Of a stretch of DNA of 64,000 nucleotides, positions 24,831-38,149 are shown in pieces; positions within the stretch are counted from its first letter, which is position 1; the number at the start of each line of letters is the position of its first letter. The stretch covers positions 1 to 64,000 of the forward strand of contig JAVTVY010017279.1 of assembly GCA_036873755.1 (NCBI GenBank), given 5' to 3'. This DNA comes from Hanleya hanleyi. Lineage: Eukaryota; Mollusca; Polyplacophora; Lepidopleurida; Hanleyidae. Under the pieces are notes generated by a model. That model was not told the DNA's origin and did no database searches. It saw only the letters and a program-made list of their open reading frames with translations. Both the position numbers and the translations under genes were made by a program.

Positions 24831-25403
24831 CTTTTCTTTCTTCAAATTATGGACAGATATCCCCAAAAAGAAGGATACCCAGAAACGGCTGTTTATTCAC
24901 AGCTACCACCTTATTCAAGAAAATCACTGATCCGATTTTATATAATTGCTCGAGATCGAACCGGAGATCGTTGAGTATTATACCCCGATTATCAGACTAT
25001 CATTATTCCTGCGTTTACTATAATTCATCAATTATAATATCCTTGTTGTTAGAAACTGTATTATGGTATATACGCATGCGCATTTACAAAATATGCAAAA
25101 CGAACGCTGTTGTTGTTAGAAACTGTAACTACATATTATTTGGACCATATAAATTGTCAGTCGAGATACATTGATCATTAAAGCATTGATCATTAAAACC
25201 CGACAATAAGCGGTGAAACTAGCTTGCTAATATCGGACAGTGGAGTTCTTCAATAACTTTATACTTTCTTCTGTTATATATTGTATTACTCATTTGACAT
25301 GAACATATCTGTTATACATATAGTTCATCTGTCATATGCCTTTGTCGTATGTTACATGCTAGCTAATGTCGTCTCGTTAAATAAAGTATATCTATCTATG
25401 AAG

Positions 25404-25720
25404 AGCGGGTGGTTGGGTGGGTTCAGTTTCCTGTTGCTTCAATGCATTTTGCTGAGAAGCAACAGGAACTTGATAATGTGATGTCTAGCACTGTAATATC
25501 ACTTGTCTTTATTGCACCATGTAAGCGTCCTGTATGTCTCTGTATTGTGCGCTGTCCTCGATGTTTTTTCGGGTGGATGGAGGGTGTCTGTTTCCATGCT
25601 GCTTCAACGATTTCTTCTTTGAAGTATCAGGAACATAACTGGACTGGGTGGTGCTTAGTTGGTTCGCCGTGATATAGATGAAATATTGTTGAAAGCGACG
25701 TTAAATTCTATTCACTCACT
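25404..25720 (+). mobile_element. Probable SINE
   Basis: The segment ends in GTGATATAGATGAAATATTG followed by TTGAAAGCGACGTTAAA, which I recall as a conserved mollusc SINE tail and which recurs at 13081-13140. The tRNA-like head is not clear. Bases 24831-25403 and 25721-27685 show no supported gene; several small open frames there lack domains. Confidence 0.5.
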
Positions 25721-27687
25721 CTATCTATGAAGAAAAATCTTTCGGATCTGTGAAGATAATCCCATGAAGGATTTCTTGAAGCGAATCATTTTCTGGTTGA
25801 TAACTCGATTAATTGTGCCGAGTTGGAGAGCAGCTTCGAAGTACACAGTCAGATTGATGTTAAGATATTTAGGAAAATTTCGGTACTTGATAACAAACGT
25901 CAGATCCGACAAACAATACACAGCCGTCGTCTGCAAAGAATTTCTGCGTGAATGATCGAAATACCTATTGCGTATGACAGTTAGCACCGATTCCAACTGT
26001 GTCTGAAATAAAAATATTAAAAAACACAAGATGGTTTCCTACAATGGAGAAGCGGGCAACACTTTTCAATGTTTGCAACAATATAGGATGATACTCTTTA
26101 CATAACAAGTGAGAAATGACTACATTGTAGTCAAAACCTGCAGCAGTGGCAATAATACAGTGAATGACATATCAGCGGAGGTAGTGGTAATTGTAGAAAA
26201 AAAAGCGCCATCTGCAAGTGTTTTCATGCCAAAGGAAGTAATTTTCAACTTCTAACCCACAATTGTAGGAATTTCTTGATAGGTTTGATACCATATATAT
26301 ATATTCACTTTCCCCGCTCAAAATCCGACGATTTTGACTGGTCCGTGCCGTCCATACTGAATTGACAGACGAAGTCACAATGATCGCTTTGGCAATGTTT
26401 TGGTACAAGTATCGTGTATTCCAAGTTTCAAAACATTCGGTTCAGCCGTTGATTTTTGCAAATGAAAAAGGCTTTCAAATATTTGGAAATCCAAACAAAT
26501 TTCAAGGATCTAGTCATAGCGCGAACATCTACGCTCTTCAGTCTCTCTTCTCGCTTACTTTGCCGAGCAAAATGGAAAATTTATATTTCCTTCAAAGTTA
26601 ACTTTCAATGAATTTATTATCAGGTCTATCACTTTGATCTGTGAAACTATGGAATGGGGTTGAAGGCTTTATCGAACTGTTCAAGAGGCATGACATTTTT
26701 CACTATTCAAATTGAGGCCTGTGACAGTCTTGATATTCGATTAGAATAATAAATTAAGTTTCTGCATTTATGTGCGTTATCATCTGCAAACTAAATACGG
26801 TACCTTGACACTCTTTTCCATGCAGCAAGCCAATATCAATACATGGTTTGCTCCTTCTATACAAATGATTACCTATTTCATCCTTAGGAGATATCATCTC
26901 ATCCGACATGTTTGGTCAAGCCTTTTCGAAGGTTGATAATTTTATTAATTCCTTTTTTTTTAAATCAAATTCTGCAAATAAGAAACATTTCTTGTCAGTA
27001 TCTATGGATATCTCCCTATAATCAATTCGCGAATATGTTTGTCATTAAGTCATTAGGAAGGTGATTTAAGTGCGAAATTTCAGGGTTAGTTCACTAAACA
27101 AGGTCTGTGTGTATAAGAGAATCATGTCGAATTCTCGTTATTATCTTTTGGTAGATCAAATTATTGCATTCGCGAAAATGACTGCCAAGTCAATATGAAA
27201 GGTATCTAAGTATCAAAATAAATTAAAAAAACTCAAGGAAATCAAGGTCCTAGCTTTTGACAACGAGGTCAAATAGATCGCTTTTATGGTCAGTATCTGC
27301 TAATATATGACTGACTTGAGAGAATGATGTCAAATGCAATATGTTTCTGCCCATTGTCTGCTGATACACATAAGTATTGATTTTACGGAAGTGATTAATG
27401 CAATTCTAAAGGGATTATGAGTGCGGAAGAGGACGAGAACATCAATACCAGCGAAGCAAGGCCCTGGCTTGCGAGAATGACGATAGAAGGACTGTGTTCC
27501 GAAAGAGGATCATTCGAAATAGCTATGTGCCAAATTTCATGCTTGTAATCGAAAGTACACAATTAACTGCACAACTATGATGTATTGTTCGCGCATAGGG
27601 TTGTCTGACTCATTAAATACTACATAATCATTTATGTATTATAAAACCATTTGCGCATAAAGTCAGTTTTGAGTATTATCAATGAGT

Positions 27688-27765
27688 CGGTATAGCTAAG
27701 ACATTAAGTGCAAGTCCAGGGATTGGAGGGTCATTGTTTCGATTCCCACAGAGGGTTAAGTTATT
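27688..27765 (+). mobile_element. Possible tRNA-derived SINE head
   Basis: TATAGCTAAGACATTAAGTG and, about 40 bases on, GTTTCGATTCCCAC resemble degenerate A and B boxes of a tRNA promoter. I could not fold a full cloverleaf, so no tRNA gene is called. The neighbouring stretch to 28394 holds nothing supported. Confidence 0.3.
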
Positions 27766-28394
27766 CTTCCTTTCAAAACATATTTCCATATATGCGAATT
27801 GCTTGGGGGTAAAGTTAAACATCTTTATTCGGTGAAAGTTGCTGAGTTGTTCCGCTTACTTCTGAAAAGTAATTGTTGCGTTCGTTTTTATGATGCATGA
27901 TCTATAATTTGATATCAAGTATTATTCAATGTTAATAATAATGATAATGCGTTACTTGTTATGCTTCTTCACCGCTTTGTGTTTTATCTAGATTAGGTAG
28001 ATAAAATGATTACTAGAAGTAGTGAACTTATTTTTCTACTTACTAAGACAGTCGCCTATGACTGTATGCAAATTAGCTGAACCACTGACAAGGTTGCGGC
28101 GTATCTTCCTTGGTATATAAGAAATCCAAGGATCTTAAAGTGTATATACATGTGCATATTGTTCAATGAAAATGGTAATATCTGAAGACAGTGACGATCG
28201 AAAGCTTTTAAGCGACTGACGTAAGAGAATTGAAGTCTGAACGGAAATCAACGAAGCAATAATTCATTCCACCGAATATAGTTGCAAATGAATTCAAACG
28301 TGCCTGAAGACAGTGTTGTCATGTGAGGTTGAAAAGAAAAGTGTGGCAGAGATCACACTCTCTTAGCGCATGCGTATTTCAAAAAGTCACAAGA

Positions 28395-28640
28395 AGAAGA
28401 AGAAGAACAACAACAACAACAACGCGAGCCTCTCGTAGACTTGCGTGCCGCAGGTAAAAACCTAATCACTGACCATTCTTTATCCAAATGAATTTCCAAA
28501 TCGGTTTTCAGAGTATGTATCTCCGTCACCCTTTGATTGTGGATGTTAATTTCAACAACATGGATATGCAAAACACATGATATTCCAACGGCCCCTAGCC
28601 CCTAATTTACTTGTATAATTTATATCGCCCGCAAGGAATT
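28395..28640 (-). repeat. Trinucleotide microsatellite and inverted R1 copy
   Basis: A GAA/CAA trinucleotide run lies at about 28394-28424. It is followed by a minus-strand copy of family R1 (about 28440-28640), which includes the reverse complement of its GGGGCC and CAATCAAAG landmarks. Confidence 0.6.
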
Positions 28641-30070
28641 TTTTTTCACCACCACCATGAACATCACCATGAGCACCATTATGAGCACCATCTCTTGAAC
28701 AATAGACTAGTATAAATCTTTTGGAATCGTATTCTCTCAGCATTCAGTTGAAATCTCTGGTTTGACAGGAGTAGTTAAGTTGTCTGTATACCCCCAAATG
28801 ACCTCTATGTGACCTGATCACGTGACATGACGTCATCATTTGGTGCCAGCCGTATTTGAGATCAGAGAGGTCATGTAAAGTGTCATGTTAAAGAAAGGTG
28901 TATATTCCCCCAATACATGTATGTTAAACGCAGTACAGGAGGGGTGATTACAATGGGAGGGTTGTTTGTGGATGGATGAATGATTTTCAACAATGGATGG
29001 CCTTGAAATAGTAGAATAATGTTTAAGATAGGCTCACACAAGGGAGAGATACATGTATACGGTGTGTGTGTGAAGCTATGTGTTTAACTCACAATACTCC
29101 CCCCCCCCCTCCTTCACATACGATAAAAAGGTAAAACGGTGTGTTTATAATTCTATTTTTAAAATATATTAAGTTAAATATAGTGGGGTTTGTATGTTTA
29201 AAAAGATCAAATGTATACTTCTAATTTGCAGGGATTTTTCCTAATCATTTTTCCTAATGTATACTATTGGTCATGTGGGTGTTTCTGGTGTTATAAATTG
29301 GTTTGTGCTCGAAATTACAAGCGTCTGCTCCGTCATTCATAATTCTGCCGTCGTCCAATAAATAATATCCGCGTCCATAATCCAAAGATCTATTCCATAT
29401 TCCCATATAACAGTATTAGCACCAAATTCAAAAAGACAATCATAGTATACATAAACATACATGTAGGCTTGTTTCCTGCAAGAGAGAAGCGGTCATCATT
29501 TTTCAATGATGCCGGCAAAAGTTAGAAGTTCCTCCTTCGAAGATCTGGTTGGGACTGTACTCTGAAATACGTCAGCTACTTAGATGTCTCCATTTACAGT
29601 TTCAATATTACAATATTTCAGGTATTTTGGAATTACACCATCTTAACATGGCAGTGTGGCTGACGTCACAGGAGCTACGAAGTAGAGTAGACATTAGAAC
29701 TCCGACACGCACTGAGCTCTTGGAAATCCTCCGCCCCAAGTTGAAATCCTGCCTGTATTAAGATGGGAACAGCCCAAGTCAGAATCATCGGTGATTTTCA
29801 TCAAAAATCACCTTCATCAAAGTAGGTCAGGTCAGAACTTGCTGGTAACAGTCTCCTAATACACCTTCATGCAAAAAAATCAAGGCTCTAATGTCATCGG
29901 TTATCCTTATTTTGTCGACGAAAGGATTCGAATGGACTCGCTGACTAGCCTATACTTCGTAGGAATATATCGGCTTTTATATTACCTACTTTTTGTTCGT
30001 CGAAGTTTGCACTGGTATTCAGAACATTTGTAAAGTTACCGATACATTGATCACGTTTGCTATGAACAGT

Positions 30071-30136
30071 TCACTGATACACGTAAAGCTGAAGACAAGC
30101 AATTTGGAAGATCAGTAACACGGCTAGTATTTCCAT
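30071..30136 (-). other. Signal-peptide-like short open frame, left-arm copy
   Basis: This is the minus-strand counterpart of 38950-39015: MEILAVLLIFQIACLQ followed by five residues and a stop. The upstream 80 bases are also conserved between the arms. It could be the first coding exon of a secreted protein, ending at CAG before GTTTAC, but no further exon was found. It may equally be chance. Confidence 0.25.
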
Positions 30137-33100
30137 GTTACCACAATGTTCTGGGAGCAACGACGGTTGAGTACGACCACTGGTTTGGAACGGTGTGACA
30201 ATATAAACGCATTGCCCCTTACAATCCTTACAGCCGGTTCTGTGGAATGATAGACCCGTATGTTGAAATACATGTATAGTCTTCCAATACATGTATGTTA
30301 TGTTAAACACACTACATGTAACAGTATTTCATGTATATAACAAAGAAATGGATGGTTACAATGGAAGGTGATTTGGGGAGGGATGAATGCATTTAAAGAA
30401 TAGATGGCCTTGAAAGTAGATGAATAATGTCTAACAGGTTCACACAAGGGAGAGATACATGTATATGATGTGTGTGTGTGCGAAGCTATGTATCAAGTTT
30501 AACCCGGATTCTCCTGTTTTAAATTGTTTGCGCATAATTAGATATTTCTCTTTCGGAAGATTTGACTGGACCTGGTTGGGCCTGTACTCTGAAATACGTC
30601 AGCTACCTAGATTTCTCCATTTACAGTTTTAATATTACAATATTTTCGTTATTTTGGAATTACACTATCTTAATATAAGGGTTTTAATATTGCCTATACG
30701 TTTGATCCGGCGAAGTTTGCACTCGTGTTCAGAATTTTTTTAAAGTTACATGGAACACCTTCGCTCTGAACAATTCGCTATATGTACACCTGAAGACTAC
30801 CGAGGTAGATCAGTAACACGGCTAGTATTTCCCTGGTAGCCCCATGTTCTGTGAGCAATGGCGGTTTAGTCGCTTGGAACGGTGTGGCAATGGGAATGCG
30901 TTGCCCTTTACAGTCCCATGTATTTGGAATAAAGGCCCATTAGATCAAATAGCGACAGACCCTGAGTACATGTATAAACTCCTCCACCGATTCGTATAGA
31001 CCCAAAATTGGCACATGACCTCTTGGCGACGAGTATCAAAAGCAGAAACACGGGAAGAACAAAACAACAATGGAATATCTTAAACATGTAGAATAATATA
31101 TGGTGTTGAAGTAGTCGACGACCGATATAAATTCCTGACTTAGTCCCCCTGGTCCTAACTAGGGTCTATTACCGATGACAAGCTATATCTTGCACCTTAT
31201 ACTGGTAAATTTTAACGAAAGAATATTTTCTCGGAATTTTCTTGGGTTGAAAAAGTGGAAGCGGATAACTTCTAGCAAGCCAGGAACCTCTACCCCTCGA
31301 GTATTGTATTGCAAGGAGGAATCCGTAGCCATTCCATCGTGTCCACTCTGTTTTACGAATCAGGCTTTGAAAATGTAACTGAATATAGGTTGTCATGTTC
31401 AATACGGCCTATAGCTGTAACTGGAGGTGAAATTTCCTTCAGTAAATGGGTTCAGTGAATATCTACATAAACTTAATGTATTAGCCCTTCGATTTGATCC
31501 TATGTTACCCAATCCTCCCTATGGAAATTTCCATGATTGAAATAGTTTATAAATAAATAAATACTATTTGTGCGGAATGCGATTCAAAAAAGGTTTTTTT
31601 TCATATGTTTAAAGCGGTGTGAAATGTGACAAGAAGAATTGTTCATGAATTGTTCGTTCCTGGCGTGTTTTAACCCGACATCTGCCTGATAATGTAATAT
31701 GTGTACACATGTTAAGTACGCTCAGAGCAGTGTTTCGGATATTTTCGGGCTATATCTATGATATATAAACGTATCCCAGGCATATCCTCATCAGGGGGGG
31801 GAGGGGCCGTAGAAAACTCAAAATTCAATATATGACCTAGACCACATGCTTACTTCCGTACACCTCGCCTAATCCATTGTAAGAGGTAAAAGCGCACTCT
31901 CAAAGCTGAAAGGGTATACCAGAAAAGAAAAAAACTAGGAGGTATCGGGCGTGTAAAGTGTCGAAGACCTGTTCCGGTCTATTAACGCTCAATTAAAATG
32001 GACTTTGTTCTATAGGATAATAATACAGATCTCAACAATTGTTCAGTCGGGAGTATATGGTACCTATCCGCGAAAAGATACACGTGTCTGTTAATCTGAC
32101 ATTATAGACCTCTGTATTTGTCAAACCATGATATGAAATGTCCGCGAAATCTAAAATTATAACCCCGTGTACGTCTCTTCATAGCATGTGTATACACCTC
32201 TTCGCCTCGTATCCTTTCTTGGATAGATAAGAAAATGCATCAGTATCTCTAAGTAAAGCCCGTGAGGACTCATTTCGGTATCATTTTCAGTGAGGAAAAA
32301 ATCTTTCGCTATGACTTAAGCTCCACCACTAACAATATTTATTATGTAGGAAAATGCTGAGGTTAAACTCAAACACTTCCACTCGGACCGCGAGGCAAAA
32401 GTAATTGCGAATTAGAAAGATTTATGTTTTTTCGCGATAGATGAACAGAATGCGTCGCATCTGTAAACGAAGCCATAACAAAGACAGCAATGTTGGTTGT
32501 TCTATGCGAACTCAGTCAGACAAATCATGAAAGTTAAGAAAAACAAAATTCAAATACCGTGACAATCCGATAAATCCGGCCGCAAAAGCCTTCTCGTCCT
32601 TTCCATTCAAACTTCAACAGTAGTGTATAAAGGCGAAAGTTGGTCGCACTTCTGTTGATACGGAGGGAAAATGGCCGGAGGAAAAAGAGAAGAAAAATGG
32701 GAGATGTTTGACCTATGATATTTGACCTCGGGTTACTCTGTCCACGTGGAGAAGGGACTTCGGTCAAGTGATGGGTTGTGTGAATGAAAAAATTATGAAT
32801 TTTCCCGGATCGCTAAAAAGCGGAAAAACGGACTTTACGATAAAAACAGGGGAAATTTCACTCACCTAGCTCTAGGTGGGGCAACATTGATCCTAATGGT
32901 CGGGAAGGCTCTCGACGTGATTGAAAGCAGAGCGAGTTTTAAAGAACGTCATCGACGTCCAATTATATTAGCATCGGATTCTGCATAGCCACGAAATAAT
33001 AGACATCAGACTTATTCTCTCGAAAGAGAAACGATCAACACTCTGGAATAACGTCAGGGAATATAGGAACACTATTCTCTACCCGCCGACAACACCAGTC

Positions 33101-33186
33101 CTAAGGCGGTAACGCCAGTTAACGCTCGCCACCGTCAATATGAACGCCCGTTAACGCACACCAACGCACGCCAACGCCCGTCGACG

Positions 33187-33188
<2 letters not shown>

Positions 33189-33229
<41 letters not shown>
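33189..33229. repeat. (AG)n microsatellite, left arm
   Basis: There are about 20 AG units, preceded by CGCC-rich text with AACGCCCGTT motifs. The right-arm counterpart at 35789-35814 has about 13 CT units, so the arms differ in length here. Confidence 0.9.
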
Positions 33230-33232
<3 letters not shown>

Positions 33233-33536
33233 CGCGTTTCGTAAATGTTACCGCGCCGGATGTTACATCATACCTATATGGTCGGTGAGCCGTTATGGGC
33301 ATGTTTACAGGTCATTAAACTACAGAGTGACATTAGTCTGAAGGCCCCTCCTATCAGTGTACGATGCAAAAAACCCTCAATGTCGTACTTCAGCATCATT
33401 TCGGTCATCTTCGTCATCTTTTCGTTTTCTCAGTGTTCAATGAGAACCCATCGTTGATACGTTATACGTCAGAAGCACCGTTGTATATTTCCGTCATTTT
33501 TCTCCTTTATCTTTGTCCGAAAATAAGCAGTCATAG

Positions 33537-34166
33537 TTATGCGTCAGACTCGCTTTCTGTCAGTGCGGGATACTCCAATGGCAGCATGTCCTTGAACAGC
33601 TGTTTTCGCATTTTGACAGCGTTTTTCAGAGCCTCCCTGGGGGGTAAACCCATATCTTCTTCCAAGTAGCGCTTCGTTTTCATGATGGACCTATGATTAT
33701 GATCTCTCTTCATTTCAATAGGAAATAAGTTATACTGTTCGTAGAGGGTCATAGCAGATTTTCTTATTCGAGGTAGCATGTGGATGTACGCCCGCTGTAT
33801 TGCCTCTTCGTCCGGTCCCTCTGCCTCGATAGTCTCGGCGTGTGCATCAATAGCCTCATTCACAATGAGATTCCAAAATGACGGTTCGCTGCTGACCATA
33901 TCTGAATCGTTCAAGTTCTCGCCTTCGCCGGTCGAGCTATCATTGTCCGCGTCGGAGGATGAGCTCCCATCTTGGGACGACCGAACGCTGTCGGCGTCAG
34001 AGGGGGAACATTCAGTATCCGTACCAGGTGACAACACCTCACTATCCGTACCGGCGGACAGGCCCTCAGTTTCCCCTTCAGCCTCTTCATATCCTTGAAT
34101 ATTTCTCTTGTGTCTCAGCATATCGTAGTACCTGGTGAACTTCCGATCACAAATAGAGCAAGTCAT
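33537..34166 (-). pseudogene. C2H2 zinc-finger protein, left palindrome copy with a lost zinc ligand
   Basis: The frame is open for 209 codons. Its N-terminal finger reads C-x2-C-x12-H, but the final ligand is Gln instead of His (RHKRNIQGYE; the right copy has RHKRNIHGYE), so the single finger should not bind zinc normally. An acidic Ser/Asp/Glu-rich region (residues about 27-95) and a C-terminal basic helical region follow. It lacks one NEVLSPGTD repeat that the right copy has. Differences from the right copy are mainly amino-acid-changing (about 11 against 3 silent by eye), which argues against strong selection. A TATA-like TTATATGG lies upstream at about 34219. The function of the family is unknown to me. 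Confidence 0.6.
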
Positions 34167-34827
34167 GTTGCCGTGTTGAACGACACTGGAGAACTGCGTT
34201 AGTCTTCAGACAGCGTTGCTTATATGGATGGGCATCAAAGCGAGAGGAATTTCGGCGTTAAAGAATTTGAGCGCATGCGCACTCGTCAGGAAAGGCGGTT
34301 GGACGATCGGTTATGCGTTATGGCTTTATGTTAGGGCGTTAAGGCGTTCAGATAGAACCTTAAGCTCTTGAGACGGCATTAATGGGCGTTCAGATGAAGG
34401 GTGGCGTACGTTAACGGGCGTTAACGCCCGTTAACGCACGCCAACGCCCGTCTTGACGCCCGTCGACGCCAGAGAGAGGGAGAGAGAGAGAGAGAGGGAG
34501 AGAGAGAGACCTAGCCGTCGACGGGGATTGGGGGGCGTTAAGACGGGCGTTGGCGTGCGTTAACGGGCGTTAACGCCCGTTAACGTACGCCACCCTTCAT
34601 CTGAACGCCCATTAACGCCGTCTCAAGAGCTTAAGGTTCTATCTGAACGCCTTAACGCCCTAACATAAAGCCATAACGCATAACCGATCGTCCAACCGCC
34701 CTTCCTGACGAGTGCACATGCGCTCAAATTCTTTAACGCCGAAATTCCTCTCGCTTTGATGCCCATCCATATAAGCAACGCTGTCTGAAGACTAACGCAG
34801 TTCTCCAGTGTCGTTCAACACGGCAAC
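34167..34827. promoter_or_regulatory. Divergent promoter region between the two zinc-finger copies
   Basis: The 660 bp between the two start codons are symmetrical. On the plus strand CATATAAG (34768-34775) lies about 50 bases before the ATG, in TATA position for a short leader. The mirrored TATA is at about 34219. The middle is rich in TTAACG and AACGCCCGTT motifs, each partly self-complementary. The inference is a head-to-head pair of promoters. Confidence 0.5.
34403..34591. repeat. Symmetry centre of the giant palindrome
   Basis: The mirrored blocks GGCGTACGTTAACGGGCG (from 34403) and its reverse complement (to 34591) flank a central AG-rich microsatellite (about 34471-34509). The right half contains GCGTTAAGACGGGCGTTGG (34535-34553), which also occurs in the second giant palindrome. 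GTTAACGCCCGTTAAC-type short palindromes lie on both sides. Confidence 0.8.
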
Positions 34828-35484
34828 ATGACTTGCTCTATTTGTGATCGGAAGTTCACCAGGTACTACGATATGCTGAGACACAAGAGAAATATTCACG
34901 GATATGAAGTGGCTGAAGGGGAAACTGAGGGCCTGTCCGCCGGTACGGATAATGAGGTGTTGTCACCTGGTACGGATAATGAGGTGTTGTCACCTGGTAC
35001 GGATAATGAATGTTCGCCCTCTGACGCCGACAGTGTTCGGTCGTCCCAGGATGGGAGCTCATCCTCCCACGCGGACAATGATAGCTCGACCGGCGAAGGC
35101 GAGAACTTGAACGATTCAGATATGGTCAGCAGCGAACCGTCATTTTGGGATCTCATTGTGAATGAGGCTATTGATGCACACGCCGAGACTATCGAGGCAG
35201 AGGGACCGGACGAAGAGGCAATACATCGGGTGTACATCGACATGCTACCTCGAATAAGAAAATCTGCTATGACCCTCTACGAACAGTATAACTTATTTCC
35301 TATTGAAATGAAGAGCGATCATAATCATAGGTCCATCATGAAAACGAAGCGCTACTTGGAAGAAGATATGGGTTTACCCCCCAGGGAGGCTCTGAAAAAC
35401 GCTGTCAAAATGCGAAAACAGCTGTTCAAGGACATGCTGCCATTGGAGTATCCCGCACTGACAGAAAGCGAGTCTGACGCATAA
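34828..35484 (+). CDS. Single C2H2 zinc-finger protein of unknown function, right palindrome copy
   Basis: This intact 218-codon frame begins MTCSICDRKFTRYYDMLRHK and has one complete C2H2 finger (Cys3, Cys6, His19, His24). Next come tandem TDNEVLSPG repeats, an acidic Ser/Asp-rich stretch (about 45-100), and a C-terminal part with W/FWDLIVNEA, ALKNAVKMRKQL and an acidic tail ending ESESDA. It has a TATA-like box at 34768 and no intron evidence. It looks like a putative DNA-binding regulator or element-encoded accessory protein. I recall similar one-finger, acidic, uncharacterised proteins near large transposons in marine invertebrates, but cannot name the family. The last 70 codons are nearly identical between the two copies, which hints at gene conversion. 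Confidence 0.65.
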   Translation: MTCSICDRKFTRYYDMLRHKRNIHGYEVAEGETEGLSAGTDNEVLSPGTDNEVLSPGTDNECSPSDADSVRSSQDGSSSSHADNDSSTGEGENLNDSDMVSSEPSFWDLIVNEAIDAHAETIEAEGPDEEAIHRVYIDMLPRIRKSAMTLYEQYNLFPIEMKSDHNHRSIMKTKRYLEEDMGLPPREALKNAVKMRKQLFKDMLPLEYPALTESESDA

Positions 35485-35788
35485 CTATGACTGCTTATTT
35501 TCGGACAAAGATAAAGGAGAAAAATGACGGAAATATACGACGGTACTTCTGACGTATAACGTATCAACGATGGGTTCTCATTGAACACTGAGAAAACGAA
35601 AAGATGACGAAGATGTCCGAAATGATGCTGAAGTACGACATTGAGGGTTTTTTGCATCGTACACTGATAAGAGGGGGCTTCAGACTAATGTCACTCTGTA
35701 GTTTAATGACCTGTAAACATGCCCATAACGGCTCACCGACCATAGGTATGATGTAACATCCGGCGCGGTAAAATTTACGAAACGCGAG

Positions 35789-35814
35789 GTCTCTCTCTCT
35801 CTCTCTCTCTCTCT
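35789..35814. repeat. (CT)n microsatellite, right arm
   Basis: There are about 13 CT units, followed by GGCGTCGACGGGCGTC. It mirrors the left-arm (AG)n at 33189. Confidence 0.9.
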
Positions 35815-38092
35815 GGCGTCGACGGGCGTCAAGACGGGCGTTGGCGTGCGTTGGCGTGCGTTAACGGGCGTTCATACTGACGGTGGCGAGCGTTAACGGG
35901 GGTTACCGCCTTAGGACTGATGTTGTCGGCGGGTAGAGAATAGTGTTCCTATATTCCCTGACGTTATTCCAGACTGTTGATCGTTTCTCTTTCGAGAGAA
36001 TAAGTCTGATGTTTATTATTTCGTGGCTATGCAGAATCCGATGCTAATATCATTGGACGTCGATGACGTTCTTTGAAGAGAGCCTTCCCGACCATTAGGA
36101 TCAATGTTGCCCCACCTAGAGCTAGGTGAGTGAAATTTCCCCTGTTTTTATCGTAAAGTCCGTTCTTTCCGCTTTTTAGCGATCCGGGAAAATTCATAAT
36201 TTTTTCATTCACACAACCCATCACTTGACCGAAGTCCTTTCTCTACGTGGACAGAGTAACCCGAGGTCAAATATCATAGGTCAAACATATCCCATTTTTC
36301 TTCTCTTTTTCCTCCGACCATTTTCCCTCCGTATCAACAGAAGTGCGACCAAATTTCGCCTTTATACAATACTGTTGAAGTTTGAATGGAAAGGACGAGA
36401 AGGCTTTTGCGGTCGGATTTATCGGATTGTCACGGTATTTGAATTTTGTTTTTCTTAACTGTCATGATTTGTCTGACTGAGTTCGCAAAGAACAGCCAAC
36501 ATTGCTGTCTTTGTTATGGCTTCGTTTACAGAAGCGACGCATTCTATTCATCTATCGCGAAAAAAACATAAATCTTTCTAATTCGCAATTACTTTTGCCT
36601 CGCAGTCCGAGTGGAAGTGCTTCAGCATTTTCCTAAATAATAAATATTGTTAGTTGTGGAGCTTAAGTCATGGCGAAATATTTTTTCCTTACTGAAAATG
36701 AATGAGTCCTCACGGGCTTAATTAGAGGTACTGATGCTTTTTCTTATCTATCCAAGAAAGGATACGAGGCGAAGAGGTGTATACACACGCCATGCAGAGA
36801 TGTACACGGGGTTATAATTTTAGATTTCGCGGCCATTCCATATCATGATCCGACAAATACAGAGGTCTATAATGTCAGATTCCCAGACACGTGTATCTTT
36901 TCGCCGATAGGTACCATATACTCCCGACTGAACAACTGTCGAGATCTGTTTTATTATCCTATAGAACAAAGTCCATTTTAATTGAGCGTTAATAGACAGG
37001 TCTTCGACATTTTACACGCCCGATACCTCATAGGTTTTTTTTCTTTTCTGTTATACCCTTTCAGCTTTGAGGGGTCGCTTTTAGCTCTTACAACGGATTA
37101 GGCGCGGTGTACGGAAGTAAGCATACGGTCTAGGTCATATATTGAATTTTGAGTTTTCTACGGCCCCCCCTGATGAGGATATGCCTGGGATATGTTTATA
37201 TATCATAGATATAGCCCGAAAATATCCGAAACACTGCTCTGAGCGTATAGCATGTGTACACGTATTACATTATCGGGCAGATGTCGGGTTAAACGTGGAT
37301 GTGTTCAGGAACAATTCTTCTTCTCACATTTCACACCGCTTTAAACATATTAAAAAACCTTTCTTGAATCGCATTCCACGCAGATAGTATTTATTTATTT
37401 ATAAACTATTTCAATCATGGAAATTTCCATAGGGAGGATTGGGTAACATAGGATCAAATCGAAGGGCTGGTACATTAAGTTTGTGTAGATATTCACTGAA
37501 CTCATTTACTGAAGGAAATTTCACCTCCAGTTACAGCTATGTCATATTGAACATGACAACCGATATTCAGTTACATTTTCAAAGCCTGATTCGTAAAACA
37601 GAGCGGACGCGATGGAATGGCTACGGATTTTTATCCTTGCGATACAATTTCGAGGGGTAGAGGCTACTGGCTTGCTAAAAGTTATCCGCTTCCACTTTTT
37701 CAACCCAAGAAAATTCCGATAAAATATTCTTTCGTTAAAATTTACCGGTATAAGGTGCAAGATATAGCTCGTCATCGGTAATAGACCCTAGTTAGGACCA
37801 GGGGGACTAAGTCAGGAATTTATATCGGTCGTCGACTATTTCAACACCATATATTATTCTACATGATTAAGATATTCCATTTTTGTTTTGTTCTTCCCGT
37901 GTTTCTGCTTTTGATACTCGTCGTCAAGAGGCCGTGCGGAGTTTATACATGTACTCAGGCTCTGTCGCTATTTGATCTAAGGGGCCTTTATTCCAAATAC
38001 ATGGGACTGTAAAGGGCAACGCATTCCATTACCACACCATTCCAAGCGAGCGGACGTACTTATCCGCCATTGCCACAGAACATGGGGCTACC

Positions 38093-38149
38093 ATGAGAAA
38101 ACTAGCCGTGTTAGTGATCTACCTCGGTAGTCTTCAGGTGTACATATAG
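38093..38149 (+). other. Signal-peptide-like short open frame, first copy in right arm
   Basis: The frame reads MRKLAVLVIYLGSLQ then VYI and stop. It lies within about 200 bp that are paralogous (about 65%) to the region around 38950, including the upstream sequence. The left-arm counterpart near 30840 has lost the ATG. If real, it would be a first exon ending at CAG before GTGTAC, a poor donor. Confidence 0.22.

Noticed and set aside
36225..36458. A 77-codon frame conserved in both palindrome arms (also 32534-32767, minus strand)
   Set aside because: Conservation follows from arm identity. There is no domain, no promoter and several replacement differences, so I did not call a gene.
37142..37387. 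An 81-codon frame in the right arm (DEDMPGICLYIIDIARKY)
   Set aside because: The left-arm counterpart stops early, at the equivalent of residue 39, and no family is recognisable.
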